A stretch of 13,179 bases of DNA from Zancudomyces culisetae (GCA_001969505.1 LSSK01000714.1:1-13179), one strand, 5' to 3'; counted from the first letter of the stretch, positions 1 through 10,001 are shown. Notes: generated from the sequence alone by a model not told the origin. Translations and numbers: made by a program.

Positions 1-14
1 ACTTTTGAGATGAG

Positions 15-3000
15 TTATTTTTCACTAGATATTAAAGTGTCCAAAATTTTTGAATAGTTTTCTACAATGGTTTGGCATCTCCGCTCGCTGGCCAAGATCG
101 GAAGAATTTGGGCCAATAGCTTCCGCTTTGGAATACCCAGCAGCGAACAAGCCCAAGAATGTAGGCCTGACTGTGACAGTTCAGATTGTTGAGAGGTGGT
201 GTTCATGGACCCAGAAGATATGGGAAGTGTTTCAGTAGTACTTTCTTTACAGGTTGGTGGAGAATTGATGGGATTGGCAGAGTTGGCAGAGTTGGCAGAG
301 TTGGTAGTTGTAGGGCTCGTAATAGTCGAGTATGATGATGAAGCTAACAATCCTTTGGTATTTGGTGGGCCTAATAAATCACTACACAAGGCTGAAATCC
401 GTTCGGCGGAACCATTTGTAGCAAGCCAACGCGCATAGAGGTTTAACCAATAGACCATTTCTTCAGGACAACCGAATGCCTTGCTATTTAGGTACTGCGA
501 TTCTACATGGCTTAGGGTTAATTCATCAGTGGTTTTCCTATCTAAAGTGGATTCGTGCTCAATAGCCGTATCCAGAGTGTGTGAATGGTTCAATAGGCCA
601 GCTAGTTGGTATGCTGAAAATAGGCTGTTTGGGCGTGAGTGGAAGGATGATATTTTGGAATTGAGATGCTCTGTGGGATCGAAGATTTTGAGCCAGCTGT
701 TGCATCCAAAATTATAAGTGTACACGTTTCCATTTGACAAAACCAGTATTGGTTCGCCCGTCAGGCTATTAGTCGTTCCATTTACAACTTTAATGCTTTT
801 TGTGCTACTAGATATATCACCTTGTATCCCAGAAAACAATGGGGCTACTGAAACTTTAGAAATAATAGCTTTAACAACCGAAGCACTCCCTTCCAAAACT
901 GACCAGACACTTATCATCCCATTTTGCGTCATTGCCATTAAGTAGTTGTCTTTTTGCGTGTTTAGGTCCAAAATTACAAGTTGTGATCCCAGTATTATTG
1001 GTGGAAATAGCCTATTTTATCAATGTATGTTTCAGCATTCCAGCCCGTTGGCGTTTTAGTTTATAGAGTTCAAAGTTTGCTATTAGAGGTTATGTTTATA
1101 TATTGTACAAGTTTCTGCTCACGCAACATTGTTACAAACTAATTGGATATAAATTATATTATCTTTACCTTGAACCAAATATACTATATATATTGACGGA
1201 TGTGTCATAACAGCCAAATATTACATATTTCGGACTGTTGGTATTCATTAGGGTTATCGGACTATTAGAATAAATATTCCAGAGGACCTGTTTGTCTTCA
1301 TACTCATCGTTTTTACTAGATTGATAAGCCGAAACTTTGGCAATAAAAGAGTGTTTTGGCGGACTATCGTCGTTAGTTTCGGTCCTATCACCACCCTTTT
1401 CTATAGTATGGAAATCTTGTTCCTGACTACTATTACTACTATCATGATTGCTGGATGTATAATTCGAACATATTATCTCAATTGCAGACGTGTTATCCTT
1501 AGTGTTTTCATCATCGTTGTAAACAATACGGACTATGTTTTTTTCAATTTGTGGCAATGGAAAGCCAATATCCCTGTTAGCATATTCATCTTTTTTATCC
1601 ACATTTATATCAACAGAAACATTCATATTCGGTATTACTACCTTTCTTTTGACTTGGTCGTCTATCATATTCAATATCCTCCTCATATATCTTTCAATCA
1701 ATAGCCCTCCATCAATGTTAGTGCCTTGACCTTGATTGATGTTAATGAGTCTTTTTAGTAAGCCCGCCTCCACACCCGCTTCAGCGGTACTCAATAGCCC
1801 CTTTTCTTTGAAACCGGGATCGCCAACACTACCAGTCTGCAGTAGCGTATTGGGTGTGGCAGATATAGAATGGGGATGAGAAAGAGATGAGGATTGAAGT
1901 CCGGTTGTTTCCGACATTGAGGATGTAGTTGATGGTCCTCCAAGCCTATTTCATATATACCAGAAAAATTTTAATATGAAATATTTTCCAAAAAAACACA
2001 ATAAGTGTTAGCTAAGCAGTAATTTCAAAGATACTTTTGCACTTACGATCGCAAGAACGTGGGCGCAACGCGCTTTTTGCCTTCTGCATTTCTTGTAACA
2101 ACCTGATTCACTTCAGTGTTTTCATTGGCTTTGACACTTGTGACTTTACCCTCTGCTAACATATCCCCACTTCCCCTATCGCCCCCAAAAGCAGCGGGTT
2201 TAGTGGATGTGTGAGCATTATTGACTCCTCCCGCACTCTTTGCAGAGTCACTATCTATTAAACACATACCAATCTCGCTTTCCACCTTGTTTTGCATGTC
2301 ATGCTCCAAGGCAAGTCGCTTGTTGAAGTCGTGATATTTTTGTTCCAGTATTAGCTGCTCAACATTTTCAGCAGCTCGTTTATTAGAAATCCTTTCTGGG
2401 GCAGGCTCTTGACTGTTTTCAGTACCACCATCAACATCTATTACCACTATTTTTGTACTGGGAGCGGTGTAGCCAGCCAGCTCCAAATTAGTACCACTAG
2501 GAGTATTTTTCGAGTTTAACTCTTTGCCCTCCGTATTTTGCTGGCCTTGCATGCTACTTTCACCCCGCTCGTCATCATATCGATATGTATCTTCATTTAA
2601 CGTCGCTATTCCCCACGCCTTTCTTTTTTTAATAGCCCGTGCGTCTTCTGAATTAAACCTTGCTAATTTATCGCCCAAATGATAACGCTCCAGCACTTTT
2701 TGCTGCTCCATTCTAGAGACTGGTTGGGCTTTTAGATCTTCCTTTGTGAATTCCAAAATGGCTACCGTTCCATCATATGAACATACGGCCATAAGCCCCT
2801 TCCATCCACTAGCCTTGTGGAGATTTCCCCAGGATAGATCCATTATATTTCCCAAAAACAATCCATCAACAACTACCAATGGAACAGACTGTATGCCCAT
2901 CCATACTGAAATCGAACGATCTTGGCTTCCTATCCCGCAAACCGTTGTGTACTCTTTGTTGTTTTCGAGATCTGCCACAAATATCTGATCATTGAATTTC

Positions 3001-4542
3001 ACTGCCTCTATTGCTGCCCGATGCCCTACAAGCGCCAATTCACTTCTCCAACCAGTACGTGTTATTACTGACGCTACTGGTGTATTTCCATTTACTGCAT
3101 TTGCTGATACTATACAACTTCCGTCCGGAGCCCAGCTATATATATTTAATATTAAAAATAATTGTATCAGCCATTTTTACTGTCAGCTCTTACGGTTTGT
3201 CATCAAACCAAAGCAGCCTGATGATAGGCACAACCAATCTAATGAAATGATATATGATAGATGATTAAAAGTGTAGTTCGTTACTTTAATCTTCTAAAAT
3301 ATGTAGAATATCTGGAGCTTTCGAATGGGGTGTTTATCGTTGTCTCAACTTTCCAATCGTTAGTTCGCCATATCTTTAGGGTCTTATCATCGGACTATGG
3401 TTAAGATCAAGTATTATTTATTTATTCCGGCATTTAGCAAATAGAAACTATTTCTCTTTACCTTTTCGCTTTATTTTTCTAATGGCTATGCACTAGAAGA
3501 GAAAATAAATTAAAAGGAAGTAGGAAATCTTACGTACCTGGGTAGCCAGATATTGTCCTGCTGGATCAAAAGACAGCCCTTTGACAAATTCTGAATGTTC
3601 ATTAAGCTTTCTAAGTCGTTCAAATGTCTTACCATCCCACACAAAAACCACATTGTCCAACCCACATGATGCCAGATATTTATTGTCTGGTGGAGACCAA
3701 CATACATCAACCACATCCGACTCGTGACCTGTTAATCTTTTAATTACTCTCCAATGTTCCATTTCTTTATCCACCTGTTCCAAGTTACCCCGTTCCTCAA
3801 CTCTTCCTTCTCTAAGTGTTCATTTTATATATTTACATTAAATACGAAAAAAGGTACACAAATGGCATATTTAACATAAATTACAAACATCTCACAAGAA
3901 AAAAAAGGCTTACTCGTCTTTCTCCCAAATCAATACAGACATATCGTCTGCCCCTGATACTATTTTATTGCCCTTTCCATGGCAGAATCTTACACATAAC
4001 ACCGCTCCTATTTGTTGAGGTAAAATGATATTATACCTTTTTCACGTTTTTTTTCCTGTGTGTTTATACAATATTTTATCCTTTTAGTAAAAACACGTAC
4101 CAACATGCGATGTAAGTACAGATAGCGGCTTCTTTTTTTCGTTATCATGAATATTTTCAGCATCCAGAATTGTTTCTATGTCCCAAACGCGGATTTTATT
4201 GTCTACACAAAAAAACATGGCACATCAGAGTTATAATGTGAAGTAATGGTAGTACTCGATCGTGGTTTTTCTCCCAAAGATTAATAAAATCATTGTACTG
4301 TTGAAATTTTAGAAGCTATCCAGTTGATCAAAACTTACCCATTCCAGCAGTTGCCAGCCTCGTACAATCCGGGTTAATGTCCACAGAAAATATCGCAGTT
4401 AAATTCTTTTTGTCCGCTATAGTTTGTATTTGCAAAAGATATCGGATATGATTAAGATTTTTTTTACTTTCAAGCTATCTAATTACTACTAGAGCTGTGC
4501 TTTACCGTCATGATGCACCCATTCTGGTTTGTTTATAATCAT
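15..4542 (-). CDS. HIR1: HIRA/Hir1 histone H3-H4 chaperone, nine exons, complete
   Basis: Subunit of the HIR/HIRA complex, which works in the nucleus with Asf1 in replication-independent H3-H4 deposition and histone gene repression (family knowledge). My splice model joins 4506-4542, 4339-4416, 4101-4202, 3914-4007, 3538-3811, 3285-3394, 2047-3135, 1169-1945 and 15-1011. All phases agree and give 1,185 aa plus TAA. The protein starts MIINKPEWVHHD, like HIRA's MKLLKPTWVNHNG. Residues 1 to about 365 form a seven-blade WD40 propeller (for example TGHESDVVDVCWSP and SDDKTLKIWR). An Asf1-binding B-domain motif, KKRVAPTFLRS, lies at 585-595. The C-terminal Hira domain runs from about 855 (PPIILGS, then ILVLSNGNVYTY and YWLNLYARWLA). 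Linkers at about 370-580 and 600-800 are low complexity. The 89-157 base introns use donors such as GTAAGT, GTACGT and GTAAAG. Human HIRA is 1,017 aa; the extra length is in the linkers. Confidence 0.93.
274..300. repeat. 9-bp coding tandem repeat in the HIR1 last exon
   Basis: Three perfect copies of TTGGCAGAG, with a degenerate fourth starting at 301. On the minus strand they encode an Asn-Ser-Ala repeat in the Ser/Thr/Asn-rich loop of the HIR1 C-terminal domain. The unit is in frame, so copy-number change would alter loop length without a frameshift. Confidence 0.85.
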
Positions 4543-5827
4543 TTTTTCGTTCGTGACATGTATATTTTCGGTATATAGTACTCGGTTTCGACGATTATGA
4601 AATTCGATTTATATTTTTTTCTTATTTTGACAATGTACCCGATTCTTTATACTCAATTTAAAAATTGATTTTTAGAACTAAAATAAAATATATTTAACAA
4701 AGACACACGAGAAAAAAAAAAGATGTATGAGCAAAGCGAATTTTGCGTGTTTTTATTTATTTGTTTATTTATTTTTGAACTATTTTCGTGATCGTTGCCA
4801 ATTGGCGATTTTTGGAAACCATAACATTTCAGAGCAAAGCATTTCGTTTTGATTAAACACAGCAAATGCATTATTTGACATTGGGAATTCTAAAGAAAGG
4901 ATTATGTTATACAAGATTATAAATCCAGGGAGTCATCGCAAAACAAATAGGGTGATTGGAGATAAAGTCACGAGCCAATTCTTTTTGTGAACTATCGCTA
5001 TTAGGGCATATACAAGTATATACAATATCGATAATTGTGTGTATACTTTTATCTATTTGGAATGTTCACCGAACGAAAGTTAAACATGTGCCTGAGGTAG
5101 GTAAAATTTGGGCAATGATGATGACAAAAATGAACATAAATCAACAAAAGGTTGCAATCACAGCGTTGTAGCTATGAGTCTTACACAAATATTAGTTTCT
5201 ACATCGTTTTCAAAAAATTATATTATGCATCCTTCGTATCCAATCTAGTTAGATTGAGAAATAACAGTTAAACGTATAATAAAAAGAAGATACTATTTCT
5301 CGGTTATTTGATGGTAATTGGTAGTGCATGTTTGCTACAAAAGATCCTAAACACCGCCTTAACATCATCAATCAAGGGCGCACAGCAAGCCAAGGGTACA
5401 AAAAAGTCATAAATATAACTCGGAGCCTCTTCAACCCTTGTATACCGTCTGTTCATTCTTAGTTGGACACTTTTCTCACATAATTGTTGTTTACAGCACT
5501 ACTTTAAGCCTTTTATTTCTGGCTCCACCTTTTTCAGTTGTGTCACCATTTTCACCCTTTTTTTTTGAAAGCCCATTTTCATGCAACCTTCAGCTTTTTT
5601 CTGCAAATCGAAATGCTCCAAATACATTAGCACCATTCATTTAAAGTATGTTCAAGACTTGTAAAACCAAAAGAACTTTTAACTAAAATTTTCTTGTGGT
5701 AATAGACTAGCACTTTATTACTTTTTGGATAGTAGGCATTAGGTTAGTATATTCCCAGAACCGTAATTTAAAATTAACCAAGGGATAGTAGTACAGAAGT
5801 TAAAAAAAACACCGCGAATTACCGAAA
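4543..5827. other. Intergenic region between divergent HIR1 and SND2
   Basis: AT-rich DNA that should hold the HIR1 promoter at its left end and the SND2 promoter at its right end. Short open frames occur on both strands (for example plus 4956-5171 and plus 5438-5644), but none has a recognisable motif. The only stretch I would look at again is the minus-strand frame at 5304-5636, listed separately. I see no tRNA, rRNA or recognisable snRNA signature. Confidence 0.6.
5304..5636 (-). pseudogene. Possible amber-interrupted small gene or pseudogene
   Basis: Not recognised. From an ATG at 5634-5636 a frame of 45 codons runs to TAG at 5499-5501. The same frame then stays open for 64 more codons to TAA at 5304-5306. 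The first part is Lys-rich (for example MGFQKKRVKMVTQLKK); the second contains CCAPLIDDVKAVFRIF. It could be a decayed gene, an amber-readthrough gene or a gene with an unseen intron. It could also be chance, since a plus-strand frame is open over much of the same stretch. I found no splice pair of normal size that removes the TAG. Low confidence. Confidence 0.15.
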
Positions 5828-6929
5828 ATGGCAAGTTTTAAAAGTGAAACTCTATACATATTCCTTTTTTTAAAATTACTCTTGAATTGGTAATTTGGAT
5901 TCGAAACACCACGAACCTGTTTATGGAAATGTCTCTTTGAAATATAATATATGTGCTATGCACGTCCACGGAAGTATATCATATAAGAATAAACTACTTT
6001 CTTGAAATAGGCGAATGCATCGGCAAAGAAAATAGTTTCCTCGAATTCACACATGATCAAGCGTACAGACACAGCATTCTTGATTGTTAATGTAAGTTTA
6101 AATTAAAATAACCCATACAGTCTCTGGCCATTTTTAAATACAGAAACGCACAATTTTGCAATTTTGGAATTGTACAATCATATTCATGTGTTAATATACT
6201 TGTTCCAATACTAACGTATCTTGCGAATTTTACATGATTAGGGGATCTATATTGTTGTTCGATTTCTTTTCAATTGGAAAACCGTAACTTGGGGATCCAT
6301 ACTTATTTATGCAGCTACTTTAAGCTTAGAAGCACTGATTTATGTTCAACTATTCAACATTTCACGCCCAAAATATGATTCAAATGGTGTTCTGGTATCA
6401 CCTGGCCAGGATTTATCGGAATCTGGTCTAGTTTCGTAAGAGTTGTTCTATATATATACCTATAATTCACATTTTAAAATATTTACAACATAACGGTATA
6501 AAGCACCGTATCGATATCGTACTGAGAGGCACGGTTTTTACTTTATCGCTCAGGCAGAAATAATTAAACGTTATACTCTTTGATTAGATACATGTTTGAC
6601 ATAATTTACATTACATGGGCTGTTCATTTACTATCCTTGATCACCTCTTTTGCGTGGTGGTTGTATTCCGCGGTAAGCTATTACATGGTATTCTTAGATA
6701 TGTTGAATAAATACGCATAATGATGGTTGACTATGTTTTTGCTGGTTACTCATTTTTAATACTGCCAACACCTCCCAAATAGATCCCAATATACCTCATC
6801 TACATCCTCACAAAGAAGTCACTGCCATTTTTATCCCATATGGGTCAAAATGGCAGCGAGACAGCCGAACCTGCGAAATCCAAGCGTCAAGCAAAATTGG
6901 AGAAGCGTCGTGAAAAGTTTGGCCGATAA
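5828..6929 (+). CDS. SND2: SND2/TMEM208-family ER membrane protein, spliced
   Basis: SND2/TMEM208 proteins are small ER membrane proteins of the SRP-independent (SND) targeting route (family knowledge). Clear exons are 6011-6091, 6242-6435, 6588-6672 and 6783-6929, with introns of 150, 152 and 110 bases and consistent phases. Family landmarks appear in order: an N-terminal ANASAKKIVSSNS, hydrophobic GIYIVVRFLF, the loop RPKYDSNGVLVSPGQDL, YMFDIIYITWAVHLL, and a basic tail SKRQAKLEKRREKFGR. The exons encode 168 residues, typical for the fungal family, with three or four membrane segments. Exon 2 has no suitable ATG at its start and is preceded by an in-frame TAG inside the acceptor. The best initiator is ATG 5828-5830 followed directly by GCAAGT, a consensus GC-AG donor, giving an ATG-only exon and a 180-base intron (inference). 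The alternative is the internal ATG at 6053, which would drop the conserved N-terminus. Confidence 0.85.
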
Positions 6930-7651
6930 TATTTTTTAAGTACTTTGAGTTGAATGCCAACTGGATTTACCTACTGTTATATTGCTTATTCAAACATTTA
7001 TCTTTGTATACAGAAGTCCAGTAGCTACTAGATACTTTCCATTTGCTTTCCATTTTCTTTTTAACTTATACGCACTCTTTACTATCTTTTATTGAATTCG
7101 ATTCTATAAACCGTTGTCCCGTTTAGTATATTTTTGAGGGAAGGTGGCCCCATCTGCTGAAAAAGGTGGCACGGGTGTGAAACACGACAGGAAGCTTCCT
7201 GTCGCTATTAAAAAGCACATTTTTTTCTATTACTTGTAGTGATGCTTACTTTACGATTTCTCATCCTAGCGAATAATGTAACAAACCAAGGCCATTTAGA
7301 TACATCTTAATTCCGTCAAAAAAAACACTGAAACTCACCAATTTAGTAATAGAAACGACTGAATCAATTGGTATGCAACCATAAGGCTTGATATTGACTT
7401 TTTGGGTCTGGTTTGAGCATAAAAAACGCGACAGTTGCAAATGTGCTAATACTCGATCTCACTCATTCAATTTCCTATTTCACCTTAAAGAAAAAAGAAC
7501 CTTGGATCAAATTCTTGTTAAATCCCCATAATTTTAAAACTTTAGATTTTATTTGAGATTTTTACTGCTAGTATAAAAAGCTGCTTTTTTCCGCGAATTA
7601 CAAGAAACTCATTGCTTAATTTAAGGTTCGCTCTTTTTACCGCGTAATTTT
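6930..7651. other. 3' flank of SND2, no confident gene
   Basis: Mostly AT-rich. It holds a perfect palindrome at 7185-7204. On the minus strand a frame of about 65 codons is open from 7458 to a TGA at 7261-7263; it includes VNIKPYGCIPIDSVVS and a GTGAGT donor-like site, but I cannot connect it to other exons. A TATA-like TATAAAAA lies near 7572. I recognise no protein or RNA family here. Confidence 0.5.
7185..7204. repeat. Perfect 20-bp palindrome
   Basis: CGACAGGAAGCTTCCTGTCG reads the same on both strands, with no spacer and no mismatch. Symmetry ends exactly at both edges. It sits 3' of SND2, in a locally GC-richer patch that contains GGTGGC twice. It could be a binding site for a dimeric factor or a transcript hairpin; nothing here decides. 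Confidence 0.8.
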
Positions 7652-7714
7652 ATGGAAAATCAGCCTTGGAAGGCCCAGCAAGGGAGTTGGTTTAAGGATT
7701 GAGAAGCTGTTGCG

Positions 7715-8069
7715 ATGACATCCCGTCTTTGCTCCAGTCATCTCTTTTTTTTTCGGACTTTTTCTTGCGTAGTGGCTGCCCGAGACCTAGCTGTTTTTCC
7801 TCAGGTCATTTTCATTACGTAAGTAGAAGGCCCACTAAATATAACTTCGAACCGAGAGTTATCTGTGACTGCCTGCAAGGGCGGTTTGGGTTTCATCCTT
7901 TAATTCCTTGTGCATTGCTTGTGAGGGAGTAAAAAGAAAGAGGTTTTACCTTTTTTTTTGTCTTTTTTGCAGACCGTGTATGGGGTTCGCTGGGTGTGAA
8001 CATTTCAAAACTACTATATTTGTCAAAAAGAAAATAAATTGCGAAATAAGCTTTAAAAGTCGAGCTTGA
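7715..8069 (+). CDS. Candidate small spliced gene, 66 aa, unknown
   Basis: Not recognised. The reason to list it is a convincing plus-strand intron at 7819-7972: donor GTAAGT, then a T-rich tract (nine Ts, GTC, six Ts) and GCAG, 154 bases long, like neighbouring introns. Joining 7715-7818 to 7973-8069 keeps one frame from ATG to TGA, giving 66 aa that start MTSRLCSSHLFFF and contain TPCMGFAGCEHFKTT. A 16-codon frame in the same register starts at ATG 7652 and stops at TGA 7700-7702, so it could be an upstream ORF. A TATA-like TATAAAAA near 7572 lies upstream. The DNA here is richer in G+C than its flanks. It could equally be a spliced non-coding RNA. Confidence 0.25.
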
Positions 8070-8453
8070 AGATTTGGTATTTGCCGTCGTCCACTTTCAG
8101 TTTTTCATCATGGACGAGTGCGAACTACTACCAAAGATAGGAACTGAAAAACATTAATTCTAGTGCTGCGTATGCACCCTGTACTAGATCTTGAAGTTAT
8201 TTGGCCCGCATTTTGGTTGTTGTTTAGTTTTATAATATTCTGTGCAAACTGGTGAGGTGAGCTGTAATAGAATAAAGGTGGTTGAATCTATTGTTCTATT
8301 ACTTGATGGTACAACGCTAATTATGTTTTGTAAATAAAATAAAATAAAATAAAATAAATCTATTAAAAAGGTAATTAACAAAGCATAGTGTATCCTTTCC
8401 TAATAAACGAGGAGCAAAGATATGGTGTGATAGTTTACCAAAATTATGTATTT
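8070..8453. other. Region downstream of the RGG/Q-rich gene, no confident gene
   Basis: AT-rich DNA 3' of the minus-strand gene that ends at 8454. It includes an AAAAT microsatellite. The edge at 8053-8124 has a short minus-strand frame of 23 codons after a TAG acceptor-like site, ending VDDGKYQIFKLDF, with mostly C-ending codons. I could not find a matching upstream exon, so it is not called as a gene. Confidence 0.45.
8336..8355. repeat. AAAAT pentanucleotide microsatellite
   Basis: Four perfect tandem AAAAT units, flanked on both sides by partial AAAT units. It lies in intergenic DNA just 3' of the RGG/Q-rich gene and may be part of its 3' untranslated region. Confidence 0.85.
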
Positions 8454-9947
8454 TTATATTCTGGGGAGAACTGGGACCAGAAGATTGTTGTTAAGTGAAT
8501 TTTTCCCGATATATGTTCCCGGGGTGGTGGCGTTCGCTTGAGTTAATAGATTCTTGATCCGCTGTTTTTGAAGTGCCTGCTCATTGTTCCGCTTCAAAAC
8601 CTATCGTTTTTTTAATAAATAAAATACAACTATTTGCAAATAAAAATGGATATATTCCAATATATCAATAAACCAGCAAAGCCCTGGGATTTTATGCTTT
8701 GAGATTTTCTTGAAAAATGTACATTTATGTACGTGTCTTACATTTTGAGGTAAGCTGATGCTTTCGATAGTATCGTTCATCATGGTTGGTAGATGGGGTG
8801 GGCTGAAGGGACCTGGTATAGTTTCACCAGAAGGTGAAAACTCCTGTCTTGAGATGGGGGGTTGTGCATAGGACAGCCATACCGGCGTGCTTGAAGTGCT
8901 TGGGACGTTGATTGGGATTAGTCCACTAGGATGTTTCGTATTAAATACAATGTCGTTTTTTTCGGTCGCTTTTTCAACGTGGTCTTCCTGCTTTCCTTCC
9001 CTATTTGTGACTTGGTTTGAATTTCTAGAAATTTGTTACATAAAGTCGATTAGCGATATTTTTTTCTACTGCTGGTTACCCAACATACAAGAGGTGGATG
9101 GGAGTCCAGATAATGCACACAATAAAATGGCATCAATCGCATATACCAAGCATAAAAAAACTGCACCCCCTTCACAGTACATTCATTTTAACATCCTGTA
9201 TCTTGGTAAATACTAGCGGAAAGCAATTTCTTACCTAAATCTTCCTCTACCGAACTTGCTCATTCTCTTTGAATCAGTTCTGTTTTCGTGGTCCAATGCG
9301 TTTTCTGCGTTTGTGTCAGCTATATTTTTCCTAAAATTCTGTCCAGAGCTCATATTCACACCTCTATAAGCGAAGGGCTTTTCTGAGATTGTTGCAGGTT
9401 GGTCAGCGGCAGTTGTTGCTGACATTTTATTTTCGTAGTTTCGTGTCCCCAGCCTGGTTTGTTTAAATCGCGGATTATTACCTCTTCTGTGTACATCCTC
9501 AGGAGTGGCAAACGAATCGTAGTCAGGATTTTGCTCGCCAAAATCGCCGCGTAACGTTTCAGCTCTCTGTCTTGACCTTTCCGAGTTATTTTTCCAGTAT
9601 GCTGTATCCCTCGATTCATTATGCTGTCTAGATTCATTTCGATCGTTCCGATTGAAATGGGGTTGTTGGTACTGCTGATAGTGCTGATACTGTTGAGTTG
9701 GCTGGTTTTCTTTAAATTGTTGAAACGTCTGAAGTTGCTCGGGCTGCTGTTGTTGCTGTTGCTGTTGCTGTTGAAATTGTTGAAAATTGGTCCGCTGTTG
9801 ACGATAACGCTGCCCTTGATTTTGGTGTCCTCCCCTAAAATCGGTTCTCCGGCCCCTTGCACCACCTCTCGCTGTTTTATACCTCTTGCCATGCTCTTCT
9901 GGGTTGTCGTTTTCTTGTTTTCTTTCCCGCTTCGAATTTTCCCACAT
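8454..9947 (-). CDS. RGG- and Gln-rich putative RNA-binding protein, three exons
   Basis: Family not recognised. My model joins 9235-9947, 8742-9000 and 8454-8600, with phases 2 and 0 agreeing at the junctions (donors AG/GTAAGA and AAT/GTAAGA, both acceptors ATAG). It gives 372 aa and ends in TAA at 8454-8456. The N-terminus is highly charged (MWENSKRERKQ) and followed by an RGG-type patch (ARGGARGRRTDFRGG). A Gln-rich stretch of about 60 residues follows, including nine consecutive Gln, then an Arg/Asn/Ser-rich linker and a second RG patch, KFGRGRFR. The C-terminal 130 residues differ in style: Pro-rich (TPVWLSYAQPPISR), then a likely helix KRNNEQALQKQRIKNLL and a hydrophobic end, LVPVLPRI. 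RGG and polyQ segments suggest RNA binding or granule assembly (inference). No RRM, KH or zinc finger is visible. The 234-base first intron is the longest here. Confidence 0.75.
9743..9771. repeat. CAG/CAA trinucleotide repeat encoding polyglutamine
   Basis: A run of CTG/TTG triplets on the plus strand is CAG/CAA on the minus strand and encodes nine consecutive Gln in the RGG/Q-rich protein. Its antisense makes a long Leu-rich open frame that should not be annotated. Boundaries are approximate because Gln codons continue on both sides. Confidence 0.8.
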
Positions 9948-9993
9948 CTTTCTGCTCTTCTTATTCCGTTTATGTCTATATATTTGTCTCTCT

Positions 9994-10001
9994 TATTTAT
10001 A
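9994..10001 (-). promoter_or_regulatory. TATA-like box of the RGG/Q-rich gene
   Basis: TATAAATA on the minus strand, about 47 bases before the ATG at 9947, in a suitable position for a core promoter with a short leader. AT-rich background makes chance matches common. Confidence 0.35.

Noticed and set aside
1321-1729. Plus-strand open frames inside the HIR1 region
   Set aside because: Shadows of the minus-strand coding exon 1169-1945.
3400-3420. AAGATCAAGTATTAT on the plus strand, resembling part of U2 snRNA
   Set aside because: Only a short partial match, lying in a HIR1 intron, without the rest of U2.
4653-4871. Minus-strand open frame of 72 codons upstream of HIR1
   Set aside because: Very AT-rich, Asn/Lys/Phe-heavy composition, no motif and no splice support.
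5438-5644. Plus-strand open frame, Phe/Ser/Pro-rich
   Set aside because: Starts at TTG, low complexity, and antisense to a frame that looks at least as protein-like.
7841-7862. GGTTCGAA on the minus strand, like a tRNA B box, within a 6-bp hairpin ATAACT/AGTTAT
   Set aside because: No T-stem pairing, A box or acceptor stem around it; it also lies in the inferred intron.
8206-8220. ATG CGG GCC AAA on the minus strand in a good start context, like the MRAK start of ribosomal protein eL41
   Set aside because: It is followed at once by TAA, with no GT donor before it and no Arg/Lys-rich exon downstream.
8887-9216. Plus-strand open frame of 109 codons
   Set aside because: Antisense to exon 2 and intron 1 of the RGG/Q-rich gene, with no recognisable motif.
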